Shown: positions 18,355 to 27,583 of the stretch, in pieces
How the letters are laid out: each line of letters opens with the position of its first letter
Position numbering within the stretch: position 1 is the first letter of the stretch
Origin: Sphingomonas sp. Leaf22
GTDB lineage: Bacteria > Pseudomonadota > Alphaproteobacteria > Sphingomonadales > Sphingomonadaceae
Assembly (NCBI RefSeq): GCF_001421715.1
Contig: NZ_LMKP01000041.1
Span: 388,855-452,854 of the forward strand
Direction: 5' to 3'
Length of the DNA: 64,000 nt
Notes under the pieces: generated by a model
The model's input: only the letters and a program-made list of their open reading frames with translations
Databases searched by the model: none
What the model was told of the DNA's origin: nothing
Made by a program: the position numbers and the translations under genes

Positions 18355-18660
18355 TCGCTGCCGAATGACCCCAACCGTACCGTCTCGCTCCGCCCAGCCA
18401 TTGCCACGGGGTATCGACGCGCGACCGGCTGGTCCTTCGTTAGAAGGTCGACCATCTGGTCAGGATTTGTTCTCGCTGACGCCAAACGCAGTTTTCGACG
18501 CCACCAATAGACCACGCTGCGGGGGGTGGCATTCTAGATGGCTAGTATCGGGGACTATCTGCACCGACTGGGGTCGACTTACGCAGCTCCGATGGCCGAC
18601 CTCCCGTCAAGCCACGGAAAACCGTCGTTCTACGTGCCCTTAGCTGGGGCAATCAGCGAT
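18355..18660. other. Gene-free stretch before tRNA-Gln
   Basis: About 306 bases between the response regulator and the tRNA. No convincing gene, terminator or repeat is seen. A plus-strand frame starting at 18538 is an artefact because it runs through the antisense of the tRNA. Confidence 0.5.
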
Positions 18661-18735
18661 TGGCTGGGGCGGCAGGATTCGAACCTACGAATGCCGGTAC
18701 CAAAAACCGGTGCCTTACCGCTTGGCGACGCCCCA
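18661..18735 (-). tRNA. tRNA-Gln (anticodon TTG)
   Basis: A complete 75-nt tRNA with encoded CCA. Acceptor TGGGGCG/CGCCCCA, D-stem GCC/GGC, anticodon stem CCGGT/ACCGG with the 7-base loop TTTTGGT placing TTG at positions 34-36, T-stem GTAGG/CCTGC and loop TTCGAAT. It decodes CAA and, by wobble, CAG. Confidence 0.96.
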
Positions 18736-18860
18736 GCGACCGCGGCTGGCGCGGTGGAGGGAGGCACTAGGGGGATTGTCGATGTTGTGCAACCGGGATT
18801 GTGCGGGAAACCTGTGCGCTCTGGGTCGTTGAGGCGGGGCATAGTCAAGAAGGAAAGCCG

Positions 18861-19340
18861 ATGTCCGACAAGAGCCCCACCGAAATCCGCGAAGCCATGT
18901 GGAAGGCGATGGCGGCCAGCCCTTATGTCATGCTCGGGCTGACCGGAAAGCACCAGCATTCCGAACCGATGTACGCCGTGCTCGACGAGGACGCCGACAG
19001 CGAATTCTGGTTCTATACCAAGCGCGACAACCGGGCGGCGGAAGGTGGTCCGGCGATGGTGCAGTTCATCGCCAAAGGACATGACCTGTTCGCCTGCATC
19101 AGCGGCACGCTGACCGAAGAGACCGACACCGCGTTGATCGACAAATATTGGTCGAAGCAGGTCGAAGCCTGGTACGAGCAGGGCCGGCAGGACCCGTCGC
19201 TGCTGATGCTGCGCTTCGATCTCGACAGCGCCGAAATCTGGGAAACCGATCAGTCGCTGCTCGGCAAGCTGAAGATGTTCACCGGCCAGACGATCAAGGG
19301 CCGCGACGAGGCGGGCAGCCACGCCAAGGTCGACGTTTGA
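18861..19340 (+). CDS. Pyridoxamine-5'-phosphate-oxidase-like general stress protein
   Basis: A 159-residue split-barrel flavin-binding protein of the general-stress-protein-26 type. The pattern YVMLGLTGKHQHSEPMYAV, then EFWFYTKRDNRAAEGG, then DLFACISGTLTEETDTALIDKYW is characteristic. Members bind FMN or F420, and their substrate is usually unknown; true PdxH activity is unlikely at this size. ATG 18861 has AAGGAAA upstream. A strong bidirectional terminator follows directly, so the gene appears monocistronic. Confidence 0.85.
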   Translation: MSDKSPTEIREAMWKAMAASPYVMLGLTGKHQHSEPMYAVLDEDADSEFWFYTKRDNRAAEGGPAMVQFIAKGHDLFACISGTLTEETDTALIDKYWSKQVEAWYEQGRQDPSLLMLRFDLDSAEIWETDQSLLGKLKMFTGQTIKGRDEAGSHAKVDV

Positions 19341-19345
19341 ACGAA

Positions 19346-19376
19346 AAAGGGCGGGGGTTTCGCACCCCCGCCCTTT
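19346..19376. terminator. Bidirectional intrinsic terminator
   Basis: A 13-bp stem AAAGGGCGGGGGT / ACCCCCGCCCTTT around a TTCGC loop, with T-rich sequence on the plus strand and an A-run on the other side. It separates the convergent flavin-protein and phaZ genes and can serve both. Confidence 0.85.
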
Positions 19377-19399
19377 CTTTCAAATCGCTGCGTTCGGGA

Positions 19400-20632
19400 T
19401 CACCCGCCGTGGCGGGCGATCCATTCCTCCAGCACCGGCGCGATGCGGTTGCGCCATTTGGAGCCATTGAAGATGCCGTAATGGCCGACTTCGGGGGCCA
19501 TATGATATTGCTTCATACCCTCCGGCAGCGCGGTCGCCAGGGTCAGCGCGGCGCGGGTCTGGCCCAAGCCCGAAATATCATCGCGCTCCCCTTCGATCGC
19601 GAGGATCGCGGTGTCGGCGATGGCGCCCGGATCGACCGGCCGCCCGCGATGCAGCATCGTGCCTTCGGGCAGGGCATGGGTCTGGAATACCACGTCGATT
19701 GTCTGCAGATAGAATTCGGCGGTCATGTCGCAGACCGCGCGATATTCCTCGTAGAAGCGCTGCGTAGTCCCCGCCCCTTCGCCATCGCCCTGCACCAGAT
19801 GCTTGAACATCTCGTAATGCGAAATCATGTGGCTGCCGAGGTTCATGCTCATGAACCCGGCAAGTTGCAGGAAGCCCGGATAGACGCGGCGGCCCGCACC
19901 GGCATAGGTCATCGGCACGGTCGCGATAACATTCTGTTCGAACCACGCGTGCGGACGTTCGGTCGCCAGCGTGTTGACCGCGGTCGGGGCCTCGCGCGTG
20001 TCGATCGGCCCGCCCATCATGGTCAGCGTGCGCGGACGGTTGGGATGCTGGTCCGCCCCCATCAGCGCGGTCGCGGCATAGACCGGAACCGAGGGCTGAC
20101 AAACCGCCAGCACATGCGCGCGCGCATCGCCGGTCTCACCCATTTTTTCGAGGAAGGCGCTGACGTAATCGATATAATCGTCGAGATCGAACCGCCCCGC
20201 CGACAGCGGCACCAGCTTCGCATCGCGCCAGTCGGTGATATAGACATCGGCGCTCGGCAGCATCCGTTCGACGGTACCGCGCAGCAGCGTGGCGTAGTGG
20301 CCGCTCATCGGCGCGACGATCAGCAGCTTGGGACCGCCCTCGACACCTTCGCGTACGAACCGCTTCAACTGGCCGAACGGGCGACGCAGCACGATTTCCT
20401 CGCGCACCGCCACCGTCTGCCCGTCGACGACGGTGCTGGTCAGGTTGAAGGCCGGTTTGCCGCGCGGGGCAGAGGCGTGGGCGAAGACGGCGAGTGCCGA
20501 GCCCAATACCGGTCCGCCACCGAAATAGGCGAAGGGATTGCTGGGATTCTGTAGCAGGCCGGCCCCGAAATTCGCCATCGCGCTGGCACCGGCCAGCAAC
20601 GATCGTTGCCATTCATAAGCGTTATACAACAT
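19400..20632 (-). CDS. phaZ: Intracellular polyhydroxyalkanoate depolymerase PhaZ
   Basis: A 410-residue alpha/beta-hydrolase that breaks down stored PHB granules in the cytoplasm. The nucleophile is a cysteine: LAVCQPSVP places Cys178 where lipases have Ser, as in Cys-type PhaZ of the Ralstonia class. The C-terminal PEVGHYGIFNGSKW supplies the catalytic His, and LAIEGERDDISG probably the Asp. The N-terminal MLYNAYEWQR is the usual PhaZ opening. ATG 20632 has CGGGGA upstream; the frame stays open to 20827 without gene character. It shares the strong terminator at 19346-19376 with the convergent gene. Confidence 0.92.
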   Translation of the reverse strand: MLYNAYEWQRSLLAGASAMANFGAGLLQNPSNPFAYFGGGPVLGSALAVFAHASAPRGKPAFNLTSTVVDGQTVAVREEIVLRRPFGQLKRFVREGVEGGPKLLIVAPMSGHYATLLRGTVERMLPSADVYITDWRDAKLVPLSAGRFDLDDYIDYVSAFLEKMGETGDARAHVLAVCQPSVPVYAATALMGADQHPNRPRTLTMMGGPIDTREAPTAVNTLATERPHAWFEQNVIATVPMTYAGAGRRVYPGFLQLAGFMSMNLGSHMISHYEMFKHLVQGDGEGAGTTQRFYEEYRAVCDMTAEFYLQTIDVVFQTHALPEGTMLHRGRPVDPGAIADTAILAIEGERDDISGLGQTRAALTLATALPEGMKQYHMAPEVGHYGIFNGSKWRNRIAPVLEEWIARHGG

Positions 20633-20844
20633 GGGCATCCCCGAAACTGGTCTGACGGGGACTACCCGTACCAGTAAAAATATAGCGATTCGTTGCCACC
20701 GGCAACGCTCCGAACGTCGTACACTGAATTCCGCACCGAAACGGTAAGGGTGATCCGGCACCGTATCGGTCGATACGTGTAAGCAACGAAGTGGCGCAGA
20801 GGTTCCCTTTGCGGTCGGTTCGCACAACCGCTAAGCCGCGCGCC

Positions 20845-22623
20845 ATGGCAGATCCGGCCCCCGCCCCCGACCGTTCGAAGATGCTGCCGGCGCTCCGGCT
20901 CGTCTGGCGATTCACCTTCCGCTACAAGCCGCAACTGGCCGGTGCCCTGGTGTCGCTGGTCACCGCCGCGCTGGCCACGTTGTGGATCCCGCGCACGTTC
21001 AAGCAGGTGGTCGACAATGGATTCGCGGCGGGCGCGGACCTCAGCCGGATCGGCACCTATTTCGAAGGGCTGCTGGGCGTGGTCGTCGTGCTGGCGATCG
21101 CTACCGCCGGGCGCTTCTATTTCGTATCGTGGCTGGGCGAGCGGACCGTCGCCGACCTGCGCATGGCGGTGCATCGCAACCTGCTGACGCTGTCGCCCGG
21201 CTGGTTCGAGGAGAACCGGCCGTCCGAGATCGCGTCGCGGCTGACCGCCGATACCGCGATCGTCGAGGGGATCGTCAGCACGACGGTATCGATCGCGCTG
21301 CGCAACCTGTTGGTCGGGATCGGCGGGGTGCTGTACCTGTTCGCGCTCGCGCCCAAGCTGGCGATCTACCTGATCGTCGGCATTCCCGTCATCGTGCTGC
21401 CGATCATGTGGCTGGGCGGGCGCGTGCGCAAATTGTCGCGGTCGAGCCAGGACCGGATCGCCGATATCGGATCGATCGCGTCGGAAACGCTGGGCGCGAT
21501 GAAGATCGTGCAGGCGTTCGGGCAGCAACATCGCGAGGGCGACCGGTTCGACGCCGCCGTCGATCGCGGGTTCGAAACCGCCAAGAAGCGGTTCGCGACG
21601 CGCGCGGTCATGACCGCCTTCGTCATCGGCATGTTGTTCGCCGCGATCACGCTCATCATGTGGGACGCGGTCAGCGACGTGGCGGCGGGGCGGACGACCG
21701 GCGGCGCGATCACCGCGTTCGTCATCACCGCCGCGCTGGTTACCGGATCGTTCGGCGCGCTGACCGAAGTCTATGGCGACCTGTTGCGCGCGTCGGGTGC
21801 GGCCGGGCGGCTGGCCGAATTGCTGGCCGAACGGCCGGTGATCGCCGCGCCCCCGCAGCCGGTCGCGCTGCCTGAACCGGCGCGGGGCGCATTGTCGTTC
21901 CGCGACGTCACCTTCCACTATCCGACGCGGCCCGATGTCGCGGCACTGGCCGACTTCACGCTCGACGTGACGCCGGGCGAAACCGTGGCGGTGGTCGGCC
22001 CGTCGGGGGCGGGCAAGTCGACACTGTTCCAGCTGATCCAGCGCTTCTACGACCCGGCATCGGGCGTGGTAGCAGTAGACGGGGTCGATGTGCGCGACGC
22101 CGATCCCGAAGCCGTCCGGGAACGGATCGCGATGGTACCGCAGGAAACGGTAATCTTCGCCGCCTCCGCCCGCGACAATCTGCGCTATGGTCGCTGGGAC
22201 GCGAGCGACGACCAGCTCTGGGCCGCTGCCGATGCCGCCAACGCGACGAGTTTTCTGCGCGCGCTGCCCGACGGGCTCGACACGTTTCTGGGCGAAGGCG
22301 GTGCGCGGCTGTCGGGCGGGCAGCGGCAACGGGTGGCGATCGCCCGCGCGTTGCTGCGCGATGCGCCGCTGCTGCTGCTCGACGAGGCGACCTCGGCGCT
22401 GGATGCCGAGAGCGAGCGGCTGGTGCAGGATGCGCTCGACCGGCTAATGGCGGATCGCACGACGCTGGTGATCGCGCACCGGCTGGCGACCGTCCGGGCG
22501 GCATCGCGGATCATCGTCATGGACCATGGCCGGATCGTCGAAACCGGCCGGCATGGCGAATTGATCGCGCAGGGCGGGCTCTATGCGCGACTGGCGAATT
22601 TGCAGTTTCACGAGGCGGGTTGA
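20845..22623 (+). CDS. MsbA/ABCB-type ABC exporter (TM-NBD fusion)
   Basis: A 592-residue half-transporter that should work as a homodimer. Residues about 15-320 form six membrane helices with the exporter signature ENRPSEIASRLTADTAIVEG. The nucleotide-binding domain has Walker A GPSGAGKS, a Q-loop in VPQETVIFAAS, signature LSGGQRQRVAIARALL, Walker B LLLLDEATSALD and the switch His in IAHRLATV. The cargo (lipid A, lipid or drug) cannot be read from sequence. ATG 20845 is preferred; an in-frame GTG at 20791 is an alternative and neither has a strong ribosome site. Confidence 0.92.
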   Translation: MADPAPAPDRSKMLPALRLVWRFTFRYKPQLAGALVSLVTAALATLWIPRTFKQVVDNGFAAGADLSRIGTYFEGLLGVVVVLAIATAGRFYFVSWLGERTVADLRMAVHRNLLTLSPGWFEENRPSEIASRLTADTAIVEGIVSTTVSIALRNLLVGIGGVLYLFALAPKLAIYLIVGIPVIVLPIMWLGGRVRKLSRSSQDRIADIGSIASETLGAMKIVQAFGQQHREGDRFDAAVDRGFETAKKRFATRAVMTAFVIGMLFAAITLIMWDAVSDVAAGRTTGGAITAFVITAALVTGSFGALTEVYGDLLRASGAAGRLAELLAERPVIAAPPQPVALPEPARGALSFRDVTFHYPTRPDVAALADFTLDVTPGETVAVVGPSGAGKSTLFQLIQRFYDPASGVVAVDGVDVRDADPEAVRERIAMVPQETVIFAASARDNLRYGRWDASDDQLWAAADAANATSFLRALPDGLDTFLGEGGARLSGGQRQRVAIARALLRDAPLLLLDEATSALDAESERLVQDALDRLMADRTTLVIAHRLATVRAASRIIVMDHGRIVETGRHGELIAQGGLYARLANLQFHEAG

Positions 22624-22658
22624 GGGTTTGGCGCTCAACCGGCACCCCTGTGCCTAGA

Positions 22659-22837
22659 CGGGATCGACATTCAGTTCGCTGAGCGCAGGAATAGCGTTCG
22701 ATCCCCGTTCGTCCCTCCCGCGCAGGCGGGAGTCCCCATACGCCAGCGTCGCGAATCCAGCCAAACCGTCGGCGTCTATGGATTCCCGCCTGCGCGGGAA
22801 TGACGAAATTCCGTGGTTATCGCTGAAGGTCGATCGG
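22659..22837. repeat. Copy A of a ~178-bp dispersed repeat
   Basis: Begins GGGATCGACATTCAGTTCGCT and ends near GGTCGATCGG. It contains a palindromic pair CCCGCGCAGGCGGGAGT and ATTCCCGCCTGCGCGGGAAT. A second copy in the same orientation lies at 40661-40838 with nearly the same sequence over its full length. It looks like a small non-autonomous mobile repeat of the REP/BIME kind. It lies in a 609-bp gene-free stretch (22624-23232). Confidence 0.85.
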
Positions 22838-22932
22838 TCATAGGATGATGGAACCGCAGTCCGTTTCGGTATCGTCACGCCGGGCTTGACCGAGTGCTGT
22901 GCGAAAGTCGCAGTCACTGCCGCAAACTCGAC

Positions 22933-23017
22933 GTACCCCCGCGCAGGCGGGGGTCCAGAGCCAGGCAGAACAACGACTTGCGCTTGGGACCCTGGACCCC
23001 CGCCTGCGCGGGGGTAC
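22933..23017. repeat. Palindromic REP-type pair
   Basis: GTACCCCCGCGCAGGCGGGGGT and its reverse complement flank a 40-bp centre, giving one long inverted repeat. The remainder of 23018-23232 holds fragments of similar palindromes and a TTCGAGC...TCGAGAAG element near 23166-23200. Confidence 0.8.
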
Positions 23018-23232
23018 GGCAGGGGGAGGGGTTAGAGACCTTCGCAGAGGTCTCGGCTTGACCCGGGGTCCTGCTTCTTGCGCGCCGTGATCGAAGAATA
23101 GCCGGATGCCGGATCAAGCCCGGTATGACGATGCCGATGGTACGAGCTTCGATTTTAGGTAAATAGTTCGAGCAGCTTCGAGCGTAGTCGAGAAGCGCCT
23201 CGAACCGAGCGGAAAGGGCTTGCCCCACCCCG

Positions 23233-24504
23233 TCACGCGACCGCCGCGACCAGTTCCCCTGCCCGTCCTTGCAATTGTTCGCTCAGCGCCGCCAACCCGC
23301 CGACCAGCCGGGTGAGCGTGCCCGCCTGATCGCCGATCCCGTCGGCCGCCGCCGCGATGCCGCTCGCCCGTGCGTCGATATCGGCACCGGCCCCGCGCGC
23401 TTCCTCGACCCGGATCGCGATCGCCTGCGTCGTGTCGCGCTCGGCGGCGATGGCGGTGGCGATGGTCGTCGTGATCGCGCCGATCGCGGCGATGGCGGAC
23501 TGGACCGCGCGCTGTCCGCCGGTGACGTCGTCGAGCAGCGCGCGGGCGGCATCGACCCGGCCGGCAATCTCGCTTGCCGCCGTCTCGGTCTGGCGCGCGA
23601 GCGACTTCACCTCGCCCGCAACGACCGCGAAACCCTGCCCCGCCGCCCCGGCGCGGGCCGCCTCGATACCGGCGTTCAGGGCCAGCATGTTCGTTTGCCT
23701 CGTCAGGCCGCGGATCAGGTCCAACATCGCTTCGATCGTTGTCGCGACGTCGGACAGCGACTGGACATGCCCCCGGTTGCGCTCGACCAGATCGCCCGCA
23801 TCACGACGCAGCCGGTCGGCATGATCGGTATCGCGGGTGATCCGTTCGAACGAGGCGGCGAGCGCCCGTCCACGTTGTTCGATGTCGACCATGCCCTGCG
23901 CGGTCTGATGCGCCGCCGCCGCAACCGACATCGCCCCGCCGCGTGTCGTCGCCGCCCGATGATCGAGGTCGGCCGCCACCTGCCCGATGGCGGTGCAGGC
24001 CACCCCGATATCGGACGACAACTGCCGAATCCCGGTTTCGAAGGCATGCGCCGCCCGCCGCACCCGTTCCGCACGGGTCCGCGCCTCGACCGACATGTCG
24101 CCATGCCAGCGCGCCGCCATCCGCAGCAGCCGCGTCGCGTCGAGCAGCCCGGCGAACACGCCGTCGCGCACCAGCACGACGCCGTCGTCGCTGTGCAGGC
24201 CGACCAGTTCGGGCACCGGCGTATCGGCATCGGCGATCGTCGCGCGGCGCACCAGCCGCGCCGTACTCGCGCGGAAGCTCGGATTGTCGAGCAGGGCATG
24301 GCCGAACGGATTGAACAGCAGCGCGCGGACATCGACCTCGCGCAGCACCCCCACCGGCCGGCGCTGCGGATCGAGCACCGCCAGCAGCCGCAGGTCGTGA
24401 TGCGCACGAAACCGCTCGACGATCGCGCTCAGCGTCGCATCCTGCCCGATGGTCAGATGCTCGGCGGCAAGGCCGGGGTCGAGGCGGGAGAGCGCGGTCA
24501 TCAC
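23233..24504 (-). CDS. Soluble MCP-like signal transducer with N-terminal CBS-like region
   Basis: A 423-residue cytoplasmic protein without a membrane segment. The C-terminal half is a methyl-accepting signalling domain with the diagnostic hairpin tip [32 protein letters not shown]. Residues about 17-135 hold two repeats ([16 protein letters not shown], then [21 protein letters not shown], then [24 protein letters not shown]) that look like a CBS pair, which by family binds adenine nucleotides. It could report energy state to a chemotaxis-like or other pathway, but no che genes lie nearby. The start ATG 24504 gives MM; the second ATG is equally possible. Confidence 0.8.
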   Translation of the reverse strand: MMTALSRLDPGLAAEHLTIGQDATLSAIVERFRAHHDLRLLAVLDPQRRPVGVLREVDVRALLFNPFGHALLDNPSFRASTARLVRRATIADADTPVPELVGLHSDDGVVLVRDGVFAGLLDATRLLRMAARWHGDMSVEARTRAERVRRAAHAFETGIRQLSSDIGVACTAIGQVAADLDHRAATTRGGAMSVAAAAHQTAQGMVDIEQRGRALAASFERITRDTDHADRLRRDAGDLVERNRGHVQSLSDVATTIEAMLDLIRGLTRQTNMLALNAGIEAARAGAAGQGFAVVAGEVKSLARQTETAASEIAGRVDAARALLDDVTGGQRAVQSAIAAIGAITTTIATAIAAERDTTQAIAIRVEEARGAGADIDARASGIAAAADGIGDQAGTLTRLVGGLAALSEQLQGRAGELVAAVA

Positions 24505-24595
24505 CCGGCCGACCTAGGGGGCGGATGGTAAACCAGCGACTAACCGGGCGTGACACCGCGATGACACACCCGGTTTTTTTGCTAGCGGTCGGTCG

Positions 24596-26854
24596 TCAGT
24601 GCTTGCGCCCCTGATGCCGGATATTGGCGGGCCGACCGCGACGCTTCAGTACGCGCTGTGGCGGCCCCTTGCGCCGGTCACCGCCGCCACCGCCCGCCGA
24701 TCCCTTGCCATCGGGCAGTTCGAACCGCAGCGCACCCGACACCGGATTGGCTTCGGCCAGCCGAAGCGTCAGGCGCTGGCCGGCGCTGAACGTCTCGCCG
24801 CTATGGTCGCCGATCAGCGACTGCGACGTTTCGTCGAACCGGAAATATTCGGTGCCGAGGTCGCGTGCCGGGACCAGCCCGTCGCCCCCCACCCCCTCGA
24901 TCGTCGCGAAGAAGCCGAACGAGGCGACGCCGGTGATCCGCGCCTCCATCACCGTGCCGACATGTTCGGCCAGATAGGCGGCGACATAGCGGTCGACGGT
25001 CTCGCGCTCCGCCTCCATCGCGCGGCGTTCGAGGCCGCTGATCGCCTCGCCCACCCGTTCCATATTGGCCGCATCCTCGGCGGGCAGCGCGCCTTCGCCA
25101 AGCTTGTAGCTGCCGACCAGCGAGCGATGGACGATCAGATCGGCATAGCGGCGGATCGGCGACGTGAAATGGGCATAGCTGCCGAGGCTGAGGCCGAAAT
25201 GACCATGGTTTTGCGGGCCGTAGAACGCCTGCGTCTGGGTGCGAAGAACCTGCTCCATGACCTGCGGCTTGAAATCGGCGTCGCCGATCCGCGCCAGCAC
25301 ATGGTTGAACGTCGCCGGGCGGATCACCTGTCCCAGCGCGAACGGCACGTCGAAGGTTTCGAGATAGTCCTTCAGCGCCACCAGCTTTTCGCGCGTCGGC
25401 GGTTCGTGGACGCGGTACATGACCGGTGCCTTCTTCGCCTCCAGCGCCTTGGCGGCAGCGACGTTGGCGGCGATCATGAAATCCTCGATCAGCCGCATCG
25501 AATCGAGCCGTTCGCGCGGCGCGACCGACAGGATGCGCCCCTTTTCATCCAGCACGATCCGCCGTTCGGGCAGGTCGAGGTCGAGCGGCTCGCGCTGCGC
25601 CCGTGCCTTGGCAAGCGCCGCCCAGCAGCCCCAGAGCGGTTTCAGCGCGCCGTCGATCAGGTCGCGCGCGACCGGCGCATCGGCGACGCCGTCGATCGCA
25701 GCCTGCGCGTGTTCATAGGCGATGTTGGCGGCGACCCGGATGACCGCGCGGGTGAAGCGCCAGTCCCTGAGCTTGCCGTCCTTCGCGATCGTCAGGTGGC
25801 AGACCAGCGCCGCACGGTCCTGCCCGGCTTTCAGCGAACAAACATCCGCCGACAGGATTTCGGGCAGCATCGGCACGACCCGGTCGGGGAAATAGACGCT
25901 GTTCCCCCGCGACCGCGCCGATTTGTCGAGGTCGGAGCCGGGGCGAACATAGAAGGACACGTCGGCGATGGCGATGATCGCGCGCCAGCCGCCGTCATTG
26001 TCGCCGCTGTCGTCGGGGCTGGCCCAGACGGCATCGTCATGGTCGCGCGCATCGATCGGGTCGATCGCGACGATCGGCAGGTGGCGCAGGTCTTCGCGGT
26101 CTTCGCCGAGCGGATACCCGGCGACCTTGCGCGCCTCGGCCAGCACGTCGTCCGAAAACACATCGGGGATGCCGTGCTTGTGAATCGCGATCAGCGAGAA
26201 GCTGCGCGCCTCGAACGGATCGCCAAGCCGTTCCACCACGCGCGCGGTGATGCGCGGCGGGCGGCCGCCGAGTGCCGCCAGCACCAGATCGCCCGGCGCG
26301 GCCCCGCCGGCATCGGTCACCGGCACCTCGCGGCGCTCCTTCTTGTCGACACCCTGCAACCACAGCTTGTCGCCCTCGGCACGCAGCACGCCCAGCACGG
26401 CATCGGCGGCGCGATCGAGCTTCTTCATCGGGTAGGCCGCCCAGCCGTTGCCGGCCTCTTCGGTGCGCGCGAGGATGCGGTCGCCGATGCCGAGCGCGCT
26501 GCGCCGGCCGCGTTCGCGCACCCGCACACGCGGCGGCGGCGTCTCCGCCTCCCATCGTTCGGGCACCGCCCAGACATTGCCGCCATCGTCGACATCGGCG
26601 ACGCGCAGCACGGTAACCTTCGGCAATCCACCCATCTTGTGGAACGCGCGGCCCGGCGCGCTGTCGATCAGGCCCTCATCGGCCATGTCCTTCAACATCG
26701 CCTTCAGCGATATCTTCTGCTGCGCCGACAGGCCGAAGGCGCGCGCGATCTCGCGTTTGCCCGCGGGGGTATCGGACGTCTGGATAAAATCGAGGATCTG
26801 CTCGCGGGTGGGCAGGCCGGGCGGCGTTTTGGTGCGTACCATCGCCCACGACAT
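24596..26854 (-). CDS. rnr: Ribonuclease R
   Basis: A 752-residue processive 3'-to-5' exoribonuclease that degrades structured RNA. Order of domains: N-terminal winged-helix region (LPTREQILDFIQTSDTPAGKRE), cold-shock RNA-binding domains, RNB catalytic domain with the acidic cluster DPIDARDHDDAV, the late RNB motif GHFGLSLGSYAHFTSPIRRYADL, and a C-terminal S1 domain (VGTVMEARITGVASFGFFATIEG) with a Lys/Gly/Arg-rich tail. All are intact. The start is 26854 or the nearby ATG at 26842; no good ribosome site separates them. In other bacteria Rsr works with 3'-exonucleases, so this enzyme may be functionally linked to the locus at 5-12 kb, though it is not in that operon. Confidence 0.95.
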   Translation of the reverse strand: MSWAMVRTKTPPGLPTREQILDFIQTSDTPAGKREIARAFGLSAQQKISLKAMLKDMADEGLIDSAPGRAFHKMGGLPKVTVLRVADVDDGGNVWAVPERWEAETPPPRVRVRERGRRSALGIGDRILARTEEAGNGWAAYPMKKLDRAADAVLGVLRAEGDKLWLQGVDKKERREVPVTDAGGAAPGDLVLAALGGRPPRITARVVERLGDPFEARSFSLIAIHKHGIPDVFSDDVLAEARKVAGYPLGEDREDLRHLPIVAIDPIDARDHDDAVWASPDDSGDNDGGWRAIIAIADVSFYVRPGSDLDKSARSRGNSVYFPDRVVPMLPEILSADVCSLKAGQDRAALVCHLTIAKDGKLRDWRFTRAVIRVAANIAYEHAQAAIDGVADAPVARDLIDGALKPLWGCWAALAKARAQREPLDLDLPERRIVLDEKGRILSVAPRERLDSMRLIEDFMIAANVAAAKALEAKKAPVMYRVHEPPTREKLVALKDYLETFDVPFALGQVIRPATFNHVLARIGDADFKPQVMEQVLRTQTQAFYGPQNHGHFGLSLGSYAHFTSPIRRYADLIVHRSLVGSYKLGEGALPAEDAANMERVGEAISGLERRAMEAERETVDRYVAAYLAEHVGTVMEARITGVASFGFFATIEGVGGDGLVPARDLGTEYFRFDETSQSLIGDHSGETFSAGQRLTLRLAEANPVSGALRFELPDGKGSAGGGGGDRRKGPPQRVLKRRGRPANIRHQGRKH

Positions 26855-26950
26855 AGGACGTGCCGCGCGTCAGACCAATGGCTAACACCCAAGGGAGCCG
26901 ATGCGCGCGCCGTCCGTTAGCCGCCCGACAGTTCCGAACGGGAGAGTGAC

Positions 26951-27400
26951 ATGGGTATCTTCGAACGCATCAAGACGCAGATCTTCGGCAAGGACGGCGG
27001 TCCGTTCGGCGACAATTATCTGGGAAAGAAGAAAGAAGCGCCCGCGCCGCAGCCGGCCCCCGCACCAGCCCCGACCCAGCAGCATGCGCCGGCCCCCGCC
27101 GCGCCCGCCCCTGCTCCGGCCGCTCCGGCGGCCCCGCAGCCGGTCGACCCGATGACCGCGATCGAACGGATCGCCCAGCAGAAGGGCAACCCGGCGCTGA
27201 ACTGGCGAACGTCGATCGTCGATCTGATGAAGCTGCTCGATCTCGACTCCAGCCTCGACAACCGCAAGGAACTGGCGACCGAACTCGGCTATACCGGTGC
27301 CAAGGACGGCAGCGCCGAGATGAACATCTGGCTGCACAAGGCGGTGTTGCAGGAACTGGGCAAGGCCGGTGGACAGGTACCGGGAAATTTGAAGGACTGA
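26951..27400 (+). CDS. DUF3597 family protein
   Basis: A 149-residue protein beginning MGIFERIKTQIFGK, followed by a low-complexity Ala-Pro linker (residues about 30-66). The conserved C-terminal domain reads NWRTSIVDLMKLLDLDSSLDNRKELATELGY, then NIWLHKAVLQEL. The C-terminal pattern is typical of DUF3597, whose role is unknown. ATG 26951 has GGGAGAG upstream. It stands alone between the divergent rnr and a palindromic repeat. Confidence 0.88.
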   Translation: MGIFERIKTQIFGKDGGPFGDNYLGKKKEAPAPQPAPAPAPTQQHAPAPAAPAPAPAAPAAPQPVDPMTAIERIAQQKGNPALNWRTSIVDLMKLLDLDSSLDNRKELATELGYTGAKDGSAEMNIWLHKAVLQELGKAGGQVPGNLKD

Positions 27401-27477
27401 GGCCGGACGCCCCGACTGTACCCAAGTAAAGATCGGGGCATAGTGCCGATAGGTGCCAAGTATAGCCTGACCTGAAA

Positions 27478-27555
27478 GTATCCCCGCGAAGGCGGGGATC
27501 CAGAGCCACGGGCGTCAGCATTTGTGACCCTGGATCCCCGCCTTGGCGGGGATAC
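27478..27555. repeat. Palindromic REP-type pair
   Basis: GTATCCCCGCGAAGGCGGGG and the complementary GGATCCCCGCCTTGGCGGGGATAC flank a 30-bp centre in the convergent gap between the DUF3597 gene and proS. It could also act as a transcript-end hairpin. Confidence 0.8.
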
Positions 27556-27583
27556 GCTTCTTCCGTTATTCAGCCCGTAACGC

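Noticed and set aside
18538..18942. Plus-strand open frame of 134 codons
   Set aside because: It passes through the antisense strand of tRNA-Gln and into the stress-protein gene; this is a known kind of false gene.
22659..23232. Possible CRISPR array
   Set aside because: Repeats are palindromic REP-type pairs of different sequence and spacing; there are no regularly spaced identical repeats and no cas genes.
24542..24580. Terminator-like hairpin AACCGGG...CCCGGTT followed by T-run
   Set aside because: The T-run is on the plus strand while both flanking genes are on the minus strand, so it cannot end either transcript in the usual way.
24599..26920. 773-codon plus-strand open frame
   Set aside because: It lies opposite rnr, is rich in Arg/His/Asp without domains, and RNase R is beyond doubt.
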